Source of the DNA: Pterobdella sp. o SKG-2022
Lineage: Eukaryota; Annelida; Clitellata; Hirudinida; Piscicolidae
Reading direction: 5' to 3'
Assembly (NCBI GenBank): GCA_964035795.1
Contig: OZ038320.1
Location: 19,486,589-19,550,588, forward strand
DNA: 64,000 nt
The position numbers and the translations under genes were made by a program. Below, one piece after another: positions 1 to 10,108 of this stretch (position 1 is its first letter; each line of letters begins with the position of its first letter). The notes below the pieces were generated by a model. It worked only from the letters and a program-made list of their open reading frames with translations. It had not been told where the DNA came from and made no database searches.

Positions 1-219
1 TGGTTTGGGCATGTAGAGCGTAGCATGGATTGGATTTCTCAGGTGTGAAAGTTGGATTTAGATACTTGCAAGAAGCCTGGTAGGTCCAAAAAGACTTGGA
101 ACGAGCTCATATTGAATGATAAAAAAAAGCTAGACATGGTTTGTATGGATCCACTCGATAGCTCTGAATGGAAAGGCCGACTTCAAGATAGAAATTTCAA
201 AAAGCCCAACCCTTGGTAA
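1..219 (+). pseudogene. LINE reverse-transcriptase C-terminal fragment
   Basis: Frame 1 reads WFGHVERSMDW, a TGA stop at 46-48, then KKPGRSKKTWNELI and SSEWKGRLQDRNF before a TAA at 217-219. This is the typical far C-terminal tail of non-LTR retrotransposon ORF2: WFGH, a G-R-P-like loop, K-TW, and a final W-R block. One in-frame stop makes it a dead, 5'-truncated copy. It continues beyond the left edge. The sequence after it (220-425) looks like the element's 3' UTR. Confidence 0.72.
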
Positions 220-425
220 AGGAAAACAAACTATAAAAAGGATTTGATTGTGTCATTTTCAATGCTCCCCCTAATGAAATCAAATCACCTTCTCCTCAAT
301 CATACAAATCATTGCTCAAGACTTATTTGTATAAACTATAATCTTTTTATAAACTATATTTGTATCTTTAAACGCCTCTGATATTTAATGTATGTGAAAA
401 GTGCGCTATATAAATGTAAATAAAT
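213..425 (+). repeat. LINE 3' UTR and tail
   Basis: The block after the ORF2 stop ends with a CGCCTCTGA motif, then GTGCGCTATATAAA, then an AAAT-rich tail. A related ending (GCGCCTCTGA ... GTGTGCTATAAAAA with AAT repeats) closes the LINE copy at 5.9-6.9 kb. The segment just after the ORF (CCTTGGTAAAGGAAAA ... CTATAAAAAG) recurs at about 21219-21265. Shared 3' ends with short simple-repeat tails are what CR1/L2-like LINEs leave behind. Confidence 0.55.
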
Positions 426-460
426 AAAAATATATATGGAAATTGATTGAGAGTAATAAC

Positions 461-1672
461 CTTTTTTATCTTTGATGTGGTCAGGTTTGAGTCTAGCCAC
501 AGTGAGAGGATCAAGAAGAGATAATTGTTTAACTTGGCCTCTGCCTCTACCAGCTCCCCTGCGAAGAGCACCTTCACTACCACCTTGCCTGAAACCACCA
601 TCACCTCTACCACTAAGACTGCTACTAGGTCTATCTTCCCTAGAAAATTGACTATCACCACTACTTCCTTTACTAAAGCCACCCCCTCTACTAATTTCAC
701 CTCCACCACCACCTCCTCCTCTATTACCACCCCCACCCCTTCCTCCTTCATATCCACCACCACCACCTTTTCCTCCTTCATACCCACCATGTCCTCCTCC
801 TCTATACCCACCATGTCCTCCTCCTCTATACCCACCATGTCCTCCTCCTCTATACCCACCATCTCCACCTCTATACCCACCATCTCCACCTCTATACCCA
901 CCACCTCCACCTCTATACCCACCACCTCCACCTCTATACCCACCACCTCCTCCTCTATGCTCCCCTCTTCCACCATCATATCCACCTCTGCGCCTATCAT
1001 AGCCTCGTGACCCACTATTACTACCAGCTCTTCCCCCTCCTGAGCCACCCTGTGGTGAAATGAATTACTTGAATGGTTAGATCTAGAACGATCTAATCTC
1101 CTCATGCCATCATTGTCTCTACTTTCTTATCGCCTGAAGTATGACCCACTGTTAGACTTGACAGGATGAATTTAACTTCATTATAGCTAGTGAAAAACTT
1201 GATTCAACTTTTTCTCAGATTTATACTTTAAAATGATTCTAATGTGTAAGAATCATTATCATAGTGATCAAATTTTTTATTTTCCCACAACAGTGGGTAA
1301 GATTTTGTTTTGGTTGGTGGAATGCCCATTCTGAAGACAGAAAACAGTCCGTAAAACTACATGAGCTATAATAACGAATGCAGTTCAACGTTTTTTCAAA
1401 GACATTAGCATTCAACAACTCTGTGCTATGATTACTGTTAGAAAAACCTGAGATCATTAAATCCAAGTAAAATCCAACAAAACTTAATTGAAAAGCTTTT
1501 AAAAATTAATGGCTTATATAACAGAAATAGAAAAACGTTATAGAAATATTTTCAAGGCTATAATATTAAGTTTTCATAGATTATAACAATTAACAGTAAA
1601 AAGATATATCATTATAACCGAATTTATATAACTAACCCTTCCTCCTCTTCCTCTATAATTACCGTCAGCCAT
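461..1672 (-). CDS. RGG-box (GAR-rich) RNA-binding protein, 5' exons
   Basis: Two exons, read leftwards. Exon 1 (1672..1637) begins at an ATG just after a TTTTCAG acceptor and encodes MADGNYRGRGGR, ending at a GTTAGT donor in phase 0. Exon 2 (1049..461) starts after CCACAG, also phase 0, and is one long Gly/Arg/Tyr tract: tandem hexamers of the GGYRGG[G/D] type, three GGGHGGYR units, then looser RGG boxes. It ends in a non-repetitive stretch LLDPLTVARLKPDHIKDKK before a GT. Glycine/arginine-rich domains bind RNA and are methylated on arginine; which family this belongs to cannot be told because the downstream domains lie off the left edge or beyond the LINE at 1-425. The longer open frames on either strand over 368-1105 are shadows of this repetitive exon. 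Confidence 0.6.
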
Positions 1673-2439
1673 TTATTCTGAAAATAATATTCGATACAGC
1701 AAATCTGCATCTACAAGGCACATTTTTGGTTAATCATGAGTTGATGCAATCATGATTTTTTACAAAAATGATAAATAAAATCAAATCTCACTTTTTACTA
1801 AGTTTTTTCTTGACAACTTTCAAAGTTGAAAATATATATTTGCTGAAAAACCACGCTCGATATCAATCGAAAAACGATTTCTACATTTCGCTAAAAGACA
1901 ATGAATTTACAGCTGTTCGTGTTTTAACGTGTTTATTTAAATATAAATTCGTGATGAAACGAAATTTGATTTTTTTTCTGAGAATCGGTATTTTGATAAA
2001 CAAAAATTATTTTTAAGAAACAATGAATTGAAACTTGATACTTTCACCTATAATCACTTTTTGCGAGTCGAACCAGCAGCCTACCAATACAAAAATTATA
2101 AAATATAACAAAGCTATTTGAGGTAAATTTAAAAAAATATATAAATTAACATCACAAATATCTTTTCAAAAAAATTCAATCACAGTAACTAACAGAAACA
2201 ATAGTATCAACATTTCGAAGAGGCAACTCAAACTTTTCATTTTTTGAAAAAAATTACTTGAAAAAACAAAGTTCCCCTGATCCTATTTTTCACACCTTGA
2301 ATTACCAAAGGAAGAAATCATTAAGAATCAGCATGAAAAAAGAAACAAGTTTCTAGAATCAGCTTTGGATTACATAAAAGTCATACGTTACCTCTATTGA
2401 ACTATTCTAAAAAAATTAGAAAATTTGATGTGAAAAATC
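1673..2439. other. AT-rich non-coding stretch
   Basis: Upstream side of the RGG gene. I see no coding exon, RNA gene or clear repeat. The 82-codon plus-strand frame at 1768-2016 has the composition of random AT-rich sequence. Confidence 0.5.
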
Positions 2440-3410
2440 GTTTTTTGATGTTTTCTTGATGTTTCTTCGATTCTGTATCGCAGAGTGCCTAAATACTTGC
2501 ACTTTTTTCATGTGGAGCCGTGATAATGCAGTATAGTTCGGATTTTGTTTTATTTATTTTAAAGTTGTTTTGAAGAAGTTTGAGTGGAATTTTTTTGAGA
2601 ATTTCGTCAATATATTCCTTGCTGTCATCATCATATTACATTTCTATGATGTTTGATGTTGGAGGGATTGAGTAGTTTTGATCTTTGAGTTATCTGATTA
2701 GTTGCATTTTTATACCTACGGTGATGTGACATCTTTCATAAGGTAGATGATGAACAATATTTGGACTCAAGCGTTCCTTTTGTGGTACTCCTTCACTGGT
2801 TGCAAAAATATTTTTCAAGTACTTTTTTAAAACTTTCACTTGGGTTGACAGGTTGTGGATGAGAATTGAGATGAGATGTAATTCGTTTGGTTTGAGTGTT
2901 TTTTCCAAGAAAAGCAACCGGTTTTCTCTGTCAATATTTTCAAAGGCTTTGTTCATGTTTAGCAGCAAAGCCTTGATGTTGTAGTAAAAAGAGCTAATGT
3001 CTTTCTCTAGTAAAAGTTTACATGCCATGACATGTTCGGTTGTTCCTCGGCCTGGTTAATAAGCTGATTGCGATGGTGGTATAAGCTTGCTGAATGCTAA
3101 TTATAATGATTTTTTTCAAAAGCCACAATAAAATGAATATAGTTTCAAAGCACTAGTTAGTTCATTAAGTGACGAAGCTTTCGATATCAACGTAACATTT
3201 TCAAATCCAGTGTTCTGAAATTATATTCATCTGATTGCTAAAATTTTTCTGGTGGCTGTGTCGTAACTTTTCAATATGTTCTTTCTTTTCTCTAGCTCTT
3301 TGAATATGGATCAAAATTTTTTTATTAATTATTTTGGTTGGGTCTCCATGATCAGCTATGTCATTCACAATCGTTGCAATTTTCTCAGGTGTGATAGAGG
3401 GTGACATTTT
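2440..3410 (-). pseudogene. Degenerate LINE reverse transcriptase
   Basis: Reading leftwards, successive segments match ordered blocks of a non-LTR reverse transcriptase. At 3400-3210 there is GDPTKIINKKILIHIQ followed by an IEKLR block, the usual fingers/linker. At 3030-2690 there is LLLNMNKAFENIDR (motif A region), then ELHLISILIHN and SEGVPQKERLSPNI (the GVPQG..LSP motif). At 2660-2500 there is YDDDSKEYIDEILKK and NNFKINKTKSELYCI, the region around the catalytic YxDD and the following K-T-E/K block. In-frame stops and frame changes separate the pieces, so it is dead. Family beyond non-LTR is not resolved. Confidence 0.68.
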
Positions 3411-3519
3411 TACAACTCTGTTGATATTGTCTGCTCTTGGACTTTTGCATTTTTCAAGGATTTGATTGCTTTCGAAAGTTCTTTTTTGGTGAAAAGTTTT
3501 TTAAGTTTTTTGGAAGGAT

Positions 3520-3940
3520 TTTTATTAAGTACAAAAATGTAGCCAACAAAGAGAAGACTTCTAAGAGTTACGGCAAACATCGATGGTCAAAAAAAATATC
3601 TAATGAAGACTTACACATTCCATTCTAAAATGAGAAGAAGAGCACGACAATGAAACGAAGAAGACTAAACTTTTCGGGTTACATGCTTATACAAAAAAAT
3701 AACGCGCCGGTTAGAAAAGGCCTGGCAGCAGAAGCCAGAGTTGTCAGAAGACCTCAAGTTGCACCGAAGAAAATCTGGTATTTTTTCATCAAAAAAAATC
3801 TTGAAAGACTAGATATAAAGATCGAAGATGAAAATACCTGGTGCTCAGTTTTAGACCGAAGCCAATGGAAGCGAAGTGAAAACATAAACAAGCAAACTGT
3901 CAAATTGAAAAAAAAACAAAACCTAAATGAAAAAAATGTT
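3520..3940 (+). pseudogene. LINE ORF2 C-terminal fragment
   Basis: Plus strand, head to head with the previous fragment. It reads MKRRRLNFSGYMLIQ, then VAPKKIWYFFIKKNLERLDI, then LDRSQWKRSENINK. The order (R-R-L-.-F-G-H-like, P-K-K-W, an I..DL helix, D-R-S-.-W-R) is the C-terminal end of a LINE polyprotein. There is no catalytic region here. A second in-frame piece (3437-3628) with a terminal stop lies just upstream and may be the same copy after a frame break. Confidence 0.58.
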
Positions 3941-3975
3941 TATATGTTTTCATAAAGGACATATTCATAATTTTC

Positions 3976-4155
3976 TTGGACTAGCGAGAATACCTAGAAC
4001 ACTACATGCATTCTTTTTGTATGGCAACACAGGTTGCTTGAAGTAGGAAAGAAGTTGAGGGAGTTTCTCCTTTTTTTCAGAGTATTATTTTCATAATCAG
4101 CTTTAACTCGTTTAGACCCCAAAAACCAAGAGTTTCAACCCATAGGAGTCAAATT
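3976..4155. repeat. Dispersed repeat, copy 1 (copy 2 at 23.28 kb)
   Basis: This segment (TTGGACTAGCGAGAATACC, then CACCTAGAAC-like and AGTAGGAAAGAAGTTGA blocks, then a T-rich run and a TTTAGACCCCAAAAACCAAG block) can be matched in order with 23277-23450 in the same orientation. The match is imperfect but continuous, so both are old copies of one interspersed repeat. It sits immediately upstream of the next LINE fragment. Confidence 0.6.
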
Positions 4156-4206
4156 TCATACTTTGCAGATAAGTTTATCAAATAAGGCTGTCTCTGATAA
4201 AATAGT

Positions 4207-4890
4207 TTGAGTATTTATTATGTATTTGTTGTTTTTATCAAAACGGAAATCACCAATCTCAAACGAAGCAAAGATGAATCGTGGAGACTCATGAAAAAAC
4301 TTGGCTCTTTGCTAGAATATGACGAAGACAGTAAAAAAAGGCAGACACTCTCTTCTATCGCGTTTGGAAAGCTATCAAACTTATGGAAAAAGGCTAAAGG
4401 AGTGTCAGAAAGAAGAAAAATCAATCTCTACAAAGCCTTAGTCTTTCTTATACTCACATTTAACTGTGGAATATGGGCTCTCGAAACAAAATCTTGGCAA
4501 CTCATTGATGCCCACCACAGGAAACAACTAAGAAAACTAATGGACATTACTCACCCTAGAGTTATCAGTAAAAAGACTTTATGAAAAAACCAATAGTACT
4601 CCTATAAGCCAACATGCCGCTAAACTACGGTGAAGTCTGCTAGGTCACATTCTAAGATTGGATGAAAACATGCCAGCCAGGAAAGCAATGGAGATATACT
4701 CCAAAATATTGAAACAAAATACCCTGGTTTTAGAGGAAGACTTCGTATAACACTATCAACTGTCTTATCAAAAGACCTAAAAAAAGCCGAAACAATTGCT
4801 TCACGTGAAAACCTCAAAATACCACTGAAGCTATCTACTATAGACGGTTTAACTGAACTTTACAGGATAGCAGAAAACAGAAAACAATGA
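4207..4890 (+). pseudogene. LINE ORF2 C-terminal half, frameshifted
   Basis: 4234-4580 reads KRSKDESWRLMKKLGSLLEY, DEDSKKRQTLSSIAFGKLSN, VSERRKINLYKALVFLILTF, then HHRKQLRKLMDITHPRVISK. That is the thumb and post-RT region of a non-LTR element. Near 4575 the frame changes by one base: the new frame carries on as LYEKTNSTPISQHAAKLR, a TGA in place of the usual Trp, then SLLGHILRLDENMPARKAME, before more stops. A frameshift plus nonsense codons mark it as dead, but the amino-acid pattern is well kept, so it is a fairly young loss. Confidence 0.75.
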
Positions 4891-5370
4891 AAACTTCACG
4901 TTGAAACAATTAACCTCAACTATTATTCCAACAATAATCCCATTTTTTTTATTTTCTGGTTCTGATTGTTGCCCGACAATATATTCAATAAATACATTTT
5001 TATTCTTATTTTAGTTTTACTGTGATAGGTGTAATGATATCTTTGATAAATTAGTCGTAAGCCTTTAATAATAATAATTTCATTTAAATTTACATTTGGA
5101 AAATAAAAATAAGAAGGTTGTTTTGTTTTATATATACTGTTCAACAGGTCTTAAAAAGGGTAATTTTACAGCTACTAATATATTCAATATTTTTCAATTA
5201 TATTTTCCAACACACTTAAAATTTTTCTCGCGATTATTTTCGTTGAAAAATTAAATGGAGTAATTACCAAAATTATGGTTTTGTTAATTTTTCAAATTCA
5301 AAAAATATCAAAGAAAGCTGAAGATACTCGAGAAACCAACTCCTACATGTCAACCATCCTCATCAAAAAC

Positions 5371-5811
5371 TTAAGCTTTTTTGCCCATTTCATGTATAAC
5401 TTTATCTCCGACCTTTTTGACCAGTTCAACATTGCCAACATCATCTTTTACAACTTCTTTACATCCATCCCTTTCGACTCACACAACAAAACCATCTTTA
5501 ACCTTTTCAACTCTTTCAACATCATTCTCAACCTCTTCAAACTCTTTTTCAACCCTTTCGACTTTCTCAACATCATCTTCAACCCCTTCAATTCTTTTAA
5601 CAATCTCATTCTCAACTTCATCTACCTCTTTGTCTTCAACTTCTTCGATCATTTCATTTTCAACAACTGTGACCAACTCAACATTCTCAACTACTTCACT
5701 TAAAACCACTACAACAATTTCATCTCTCAATTCAAGAATAAATCCATCATTATCTTCATTTTCTCTTCCTACTTTTGCTTCTATCCTTAAGGCACAACCA
5801 AATTCATCCAC
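5371..5811 (-). CDS. Val/Glu-rich low-complexity reading frame (uncertain)
   Basis: The minus frame starts MDEFGCALRIEAKVG and becomes a long run of E-V-E heptad-like units (VEKVERVEKEFEEV, VENDVERVEKV). It meets one in-frame TGA near 5479-5481 and then stays open to TAA at 5371 (ending NVELVKKVGDKVIHEMGKKA). The spacing of Val every three to four residues would suit a coiled coil. The same DNA is also open on the plus strand as a Ser/Thr-rich frame because the repeats are CTTCAAC-like. It lies directly upstream of the next LINE and may be repetitive non-coding DNA or a dead ORF; I do not recognise it. Confidence 0.25.
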
Positions 5812-5879
5812 AACTTTTACTTCTGCTAATTCTCCTAATAACTCTCAATCAAAACATAAGATAACCCCAATGGTTAAAT

Positions 5880-6895
5880 ACCTGATTCAAATAATCTCCA
5901 CCTCAGATGAGTCTTCTGCTGAGCTTTGTAGAAGGCTCGTGGCATGCATTAATGCCAGCAAATCACACGACTTGCTTTTTCACCAGTTCGCTGATGGCAT
6001 CATCCTTTTTACCGGAGTCTTTCACCTAGTTCCTAGCCTCACTCTCATTAAATTATCCTTTTGTCTTTCCGCTCTAAACTTTTGGTTTTCTTAAAGCCAA
6101 CTGAAACTAAACCCTACTAAGAGTGAGGGGATGATTGTCGGCAGCTCTCGTCTTTTAAAAAAATACAATCTCCCTTCTGTGGTAACCCTTGACGGCACCA
6201 CACTTCCTATATTTTTCAAGCTCAAAATCTTAGGTGTCACTTTAGATTTAAGTTTAAACTTTGATCACTTTATTTCTCAAATAATCCAATCTTCCAATTT
6301 CCACGTCCATGCCATAAAACAAGTTTGTAAATTCATACCTCTTGCCACTGCTAATGCCCTCATTATCTCACTAGCTCTTTCCAGCTTGGACTACTGTAAT
6401 TCTCTTCTTTGCGGGCAGCCAAACTATCTTTTATGCAAACTTCAAGCCTTCCAAAACCACGCGGCCAAGACGGTTCTTCAAGCTGATTATTTCAGCGACT
6501 GCCTAGATCGTTTGCACTGACTACATGTCTCCCAAAGATGCAAGTTTAAATTACTTTGGCTCATTGCCTGCACTCTCAGGCTTGAACAACTTGCTTATCT
6601 TTTTGATCTTTTGTCTATTAGACACACGCGTCAACCACTCAGATCCTTGCTCTCTGGTCACCAGCTTCATCAACCTGTTTCTTCAAGCTTGTTTACTAGT
6701 CGCTCTTTCTCTCACCAGGCTCCACGTCTGTAAAATTCTCTTCTTTCTAACTTGCGTTCATCGCCTTCTCTCATGAACTTTCTCAAACTTATACCATAAA
6801 CAACCCCAGTCATAATCTCTTACAAACCTTTAGCGCCTCTGAAGCAACCTTGAATTGATAACTGTGTGCTATAAAAATTTTAATAATAATAATAA
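5880..6895 (+). pseudogene. CR1-like LINE: RT catalytic core to 3' end, dead
   Basis: All in plus frame 2. FHQFADGIILFTGVF carries the F/YADD catalytic box with the second Asp changed to Gly. A TAA follows at about 6092, then QLKLNPTKSEGMIVGSSR, LGVTLDLSLNFDHFISQI, CKFIPLATANALIISLALS with SSLDYCNSLLCG, and a RLH-TGA-LHVSQRCKFKLL block where Trp is expected. It then reads SSSLFTSRSFSHQAPRL, a TAA, and NSLLSNLRSS before the final stop. After it comes TTAGCGCCTCTGA ... GTGTGCTATAAAAA and an (AAT)n tail ending near 6895. Two of the stops replace conserved Trp codons or sit beside them, and a catalytic Asp is lost, so this copy cannot be active. Confidence 0.82.
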
Positions 6896-9800
6896 TCTGA
6901 AAGTAATCATGAAGATGCATTTTTAAATTTCTTCAAGTTTTAACCAGTTTTAAGCTTAAATTATCTGGAAAAAGTCTTTCTCATTAGCTCTTTTTATTGT
7001 GTGCCCAGAGTCAATTGAAAAAGAAATCAAAGCTGAAAACAATATGACTCATTTAATTTCTAGAAAATTTAGATTGTTTTCATTAGTGACATGATTTCAA
7101 TTTAGGCAAGCTGAATTAATGTTTACTTTCTCTTTTAAGCCATTTTGCAAAGGGTTTATTCAATTTTCAAATTACTAAATTAAGGTTGCCTTTTTGTGTA
7201 ATTTAATGTTGTAATTATGATTCGCTATAAGGATTATTTATATGTCTAGTAGTTTTTACTTGGAAGTGGAAAATTTCATAATGATTAAGCTTTAGTTAAA
7301 TAAAAACCGAGAAAAATTGATTCAAGCCTTTAGATGACTTCAAAAAGTTTGCAACAAGTGACACTAAGTGCTCCCGACTCAAGGTTTGTTTATTGGAATA
7401 ATTTATACATTTTTTGCTAGATTGCAGTTTCATTGTGAAAAAAACTGCAATGAAAAAAAACATTTTGAAATCGATCAAAGTAATGAGAAATGAAAAATAA
7501 ACAAATTTATTCAATGTAATCTTATGTAAAGTTGTATTTATAAAAATTTAATGTAGCAAAAACACACTGTGGAACAAATTCTAATTGTCGGCCCACACGG
7601 AATCAAAACCGTTAAATTTAGCTAATTACTCTATTGTTCTATCAGCTGAGCTATACAGGCTAACAAAAATGAATATAAATTCAGTGAAATTTTATATTAA
7701 TAGTTGATTTTCTTAGAATAAGTTCAATAGTATGATAAATTAATTGCTAAAATATGAAACATTGCAAAAATCCTCATTATCAATGTGAAAAACCAAACCC
7801 AAAACTCGCTTTTAATCACAGTCGTTGAAAATTTCAGATAAATCGATAATAAATTGTCAATGATGGCCAACTATTCATAATTATAAGCCAAAAATGCATT
7901 TCTTAATGAAAGATAAGTGGAAATATTCACACGGTTGTATGCAGTAATTGAACAACACAATAGTCTATTTGAAAACAACATAAATTAATTTCAATTCAAA
8001 AAACGTAACTACACACCCCCAAACGCAGAAAAAATGACACAAATAAGTTGATTGAAAAGCCCTTATAAGTCTTATCTGTTAATTATTGTAAATGGTACAT
8101 GCGGTATGAAAACAAGAATAATACAAAAAGGTTCAATATAAATTGAAAAAAATATATGAATATATTACTAAAACATACTAGTTATAAACATATGATAGAA
8201 TTGTGATGGTATTATAAACACGCATTGTTCAAGTATGTCATGATAATAATCACACCAACTTATAAAAACAAAAATGATCCAAATTTTTTTAAACAAAAAA
8301 TATTTTCAAAAATACTGACAAAATTGATTCCCGATATCCAGTAAATCTGCGGACCATTTTGACAGATTTAAGTTCGGCTCTTTTAGGACAAAAAAATGTG
8401 ACCAATCATTCTTTAAATTTAACGCAAATAGTAAAACTCATATTCTTCGACGAGCGTTTAATTTTTGATAATGAATTGGTATAGTATCAAAATAAACCAA
8501 AACTCAACATGAAAAGTCTCGCTGGGTTCGGCATTAGCGAAAGTGACTCTAGATAAGATTTAATTACTGTAATTAGTGGTCAGGTATTCCAGTGTTGGGT
8601 TATCACTTTAGGGGTTGATGAGTCATACGGTTCAATTTGTACACATCGGAAAGTCCCCTTTCCTTTAGGGAAATCTTTAAATAGTAATAATAAGAACAGA
8701 GATCAAAAAAATAATGAAAATGAGAGCAAAGTAGAGGTAGAAGGTATACTATAAGATATTATCTACGTTAGAAGATATTCAAGGGCAGGTTTTTTCTTTA
8801 CTAACTCGCCTCGATAGTCTCGAGGCAAGAGTGAATGAAGATGTAATTTAGACAAAAGTCCTTGAAGTAGTGACCCTTTAGATACTATTTTCTACTTTAT
8901 AGTTTTCCAATGTGCTATTCCTAGAGGAGCATGTTTCCACTAGATGTTTATTTTGCGTTTCTTTTTCTAATGATTAAATTATGATTTGATTATAAAAAAA
9001 ACTTAAATACCTATACAAACGAATTTTGTCAAATATAAATTTTAATAAAGATAATTCAATAGTTTAAAAAATGAAAAAGTTTGAAGATGAAGATTATGTT
9101 ATGTAAGATGTCAATAAACATTATAATTTTAATTAAAATAAACAAATATTGATATGTTAATAAAACAATAATGTATATAAAAAAATCACAAAACTGAAAT
9201 ACAAGTGGAAAAATAATCAAAACACGGGTAAAATAAACAGTAATATCTACATGTTATAATTCATTGTACAACAAGAGTGTTTATTAATCAAGATAAATGA
9301 AAAAAATGAAAAACAATTGCTATTTCAGAATGAGTAATATAAAAAACTCTTCAAAAAAGTTCAAAAGGATATTGAAAAATTCAACCTGAGAAGAAAAAAT
9401 GTTGCAGAACGATAGTAACTTAATTCATAAATGGAAAAATGAAGAACAATTGAACAAAGGTAGCTTTTGCTTTTTTAATGAGACTGAAAAGTAAGTCGAC
9501 CATTGGGTGAAACAAGTTGGTGTTGAAAAAAGGTAAAAAAGTTTGCTATTTTTTAAATTAGAAAACTAAACTTGCGAGAAGAAACGAATATATAAAGGAA
9601 GCAAACGAAGATGTGAGAAGGAAAAATTGATATGGGTAATTTTGATGTGTGGATAGCCAGTTGAGATGTGCAAAAATCAATAAAGAATAAAAAAATAAAA
9701 ATTTTATTGAGTAATTTTTACTATTAATATATACAAAAAAATATGAATAAAAAATGAACTTTTAAGATGCTTAGCTAGTCAACTATACTATTTGTTATGT

Positions 9801-10108
9801 ATGAACATTCTATTGAAAAGCTCTGTTGAAAATTAAATGTTTAGAAGAAAAAAGTAAAAGCTAAAAGACCATACCTAAAAATTACAAAAATAAACAACTA
9901 AAAAACTTTTGGCATTGTCTATGGGAAGAAAAAAAATGACTACTAGAGATAGCATAAAGATATTTACCTTCATTTTGTCGATATGAAACAACCTAGAACA
10001 ACAGAAAGGCATCAATTCAAAAAGCTACTATAAGCATTATCCTTTGGCACCTTAATCACCAGTGTTATATATAATTATTTGAATACCCCATCATCATTAT
10101 AATCAGAA
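6896..10108. other. Long AT-rich intergenic stretch
   Basis: Between the LINE at 6.9 kb and the 3' end of the RASSF gene I see no confident exon. The only structured items are the tRNA-like sequence at 7.6 kb, a GC-richer patch at 8500-8700, and a short plus-strand peptide at about 8770-8850 (LEDIQGQVFSLLTRLDSLEA) that looks like a coiled-coil fragment, possibly from a retroelement ORF1. Confidence 0.5.
7590..7660 (-). pseudogene. tRNA-like sequence (tRNA pseudogene or SINE head)
   Basis: Reading leftwards from 7660: GCCTGTA, then TAGCTCAGCTGATAGAAC, a matching A-box and D arm, and later ACGGTTTTGATTCCGT, a T arm with a B-box-like core. It ends TGTGGGC, which can pair with the first seven bases using four Watson-Crick and three G-U pairs. 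The anticodon arm is not clean and the B-box has TTTGA where TTCGA is usual, so a working tRNA is unlikely. It is either a decayed tRNA gene or the tRNA-derived head of a SINE. Confidence 0.55.

Noticed and set aside
1768..2016. Plus-strand 82-codon frame
   Set aside because: Lys/Phe/Asn/Leu-only composition typical of random AT-rich DNA; no splice context.
5275..5703. Phe/Asn-rich and Ser/Thr-rich plus-strand frames
   Set aside because: They arise from the CTTCAAC-like low-complexity stretch; neither resembles a protein domain.
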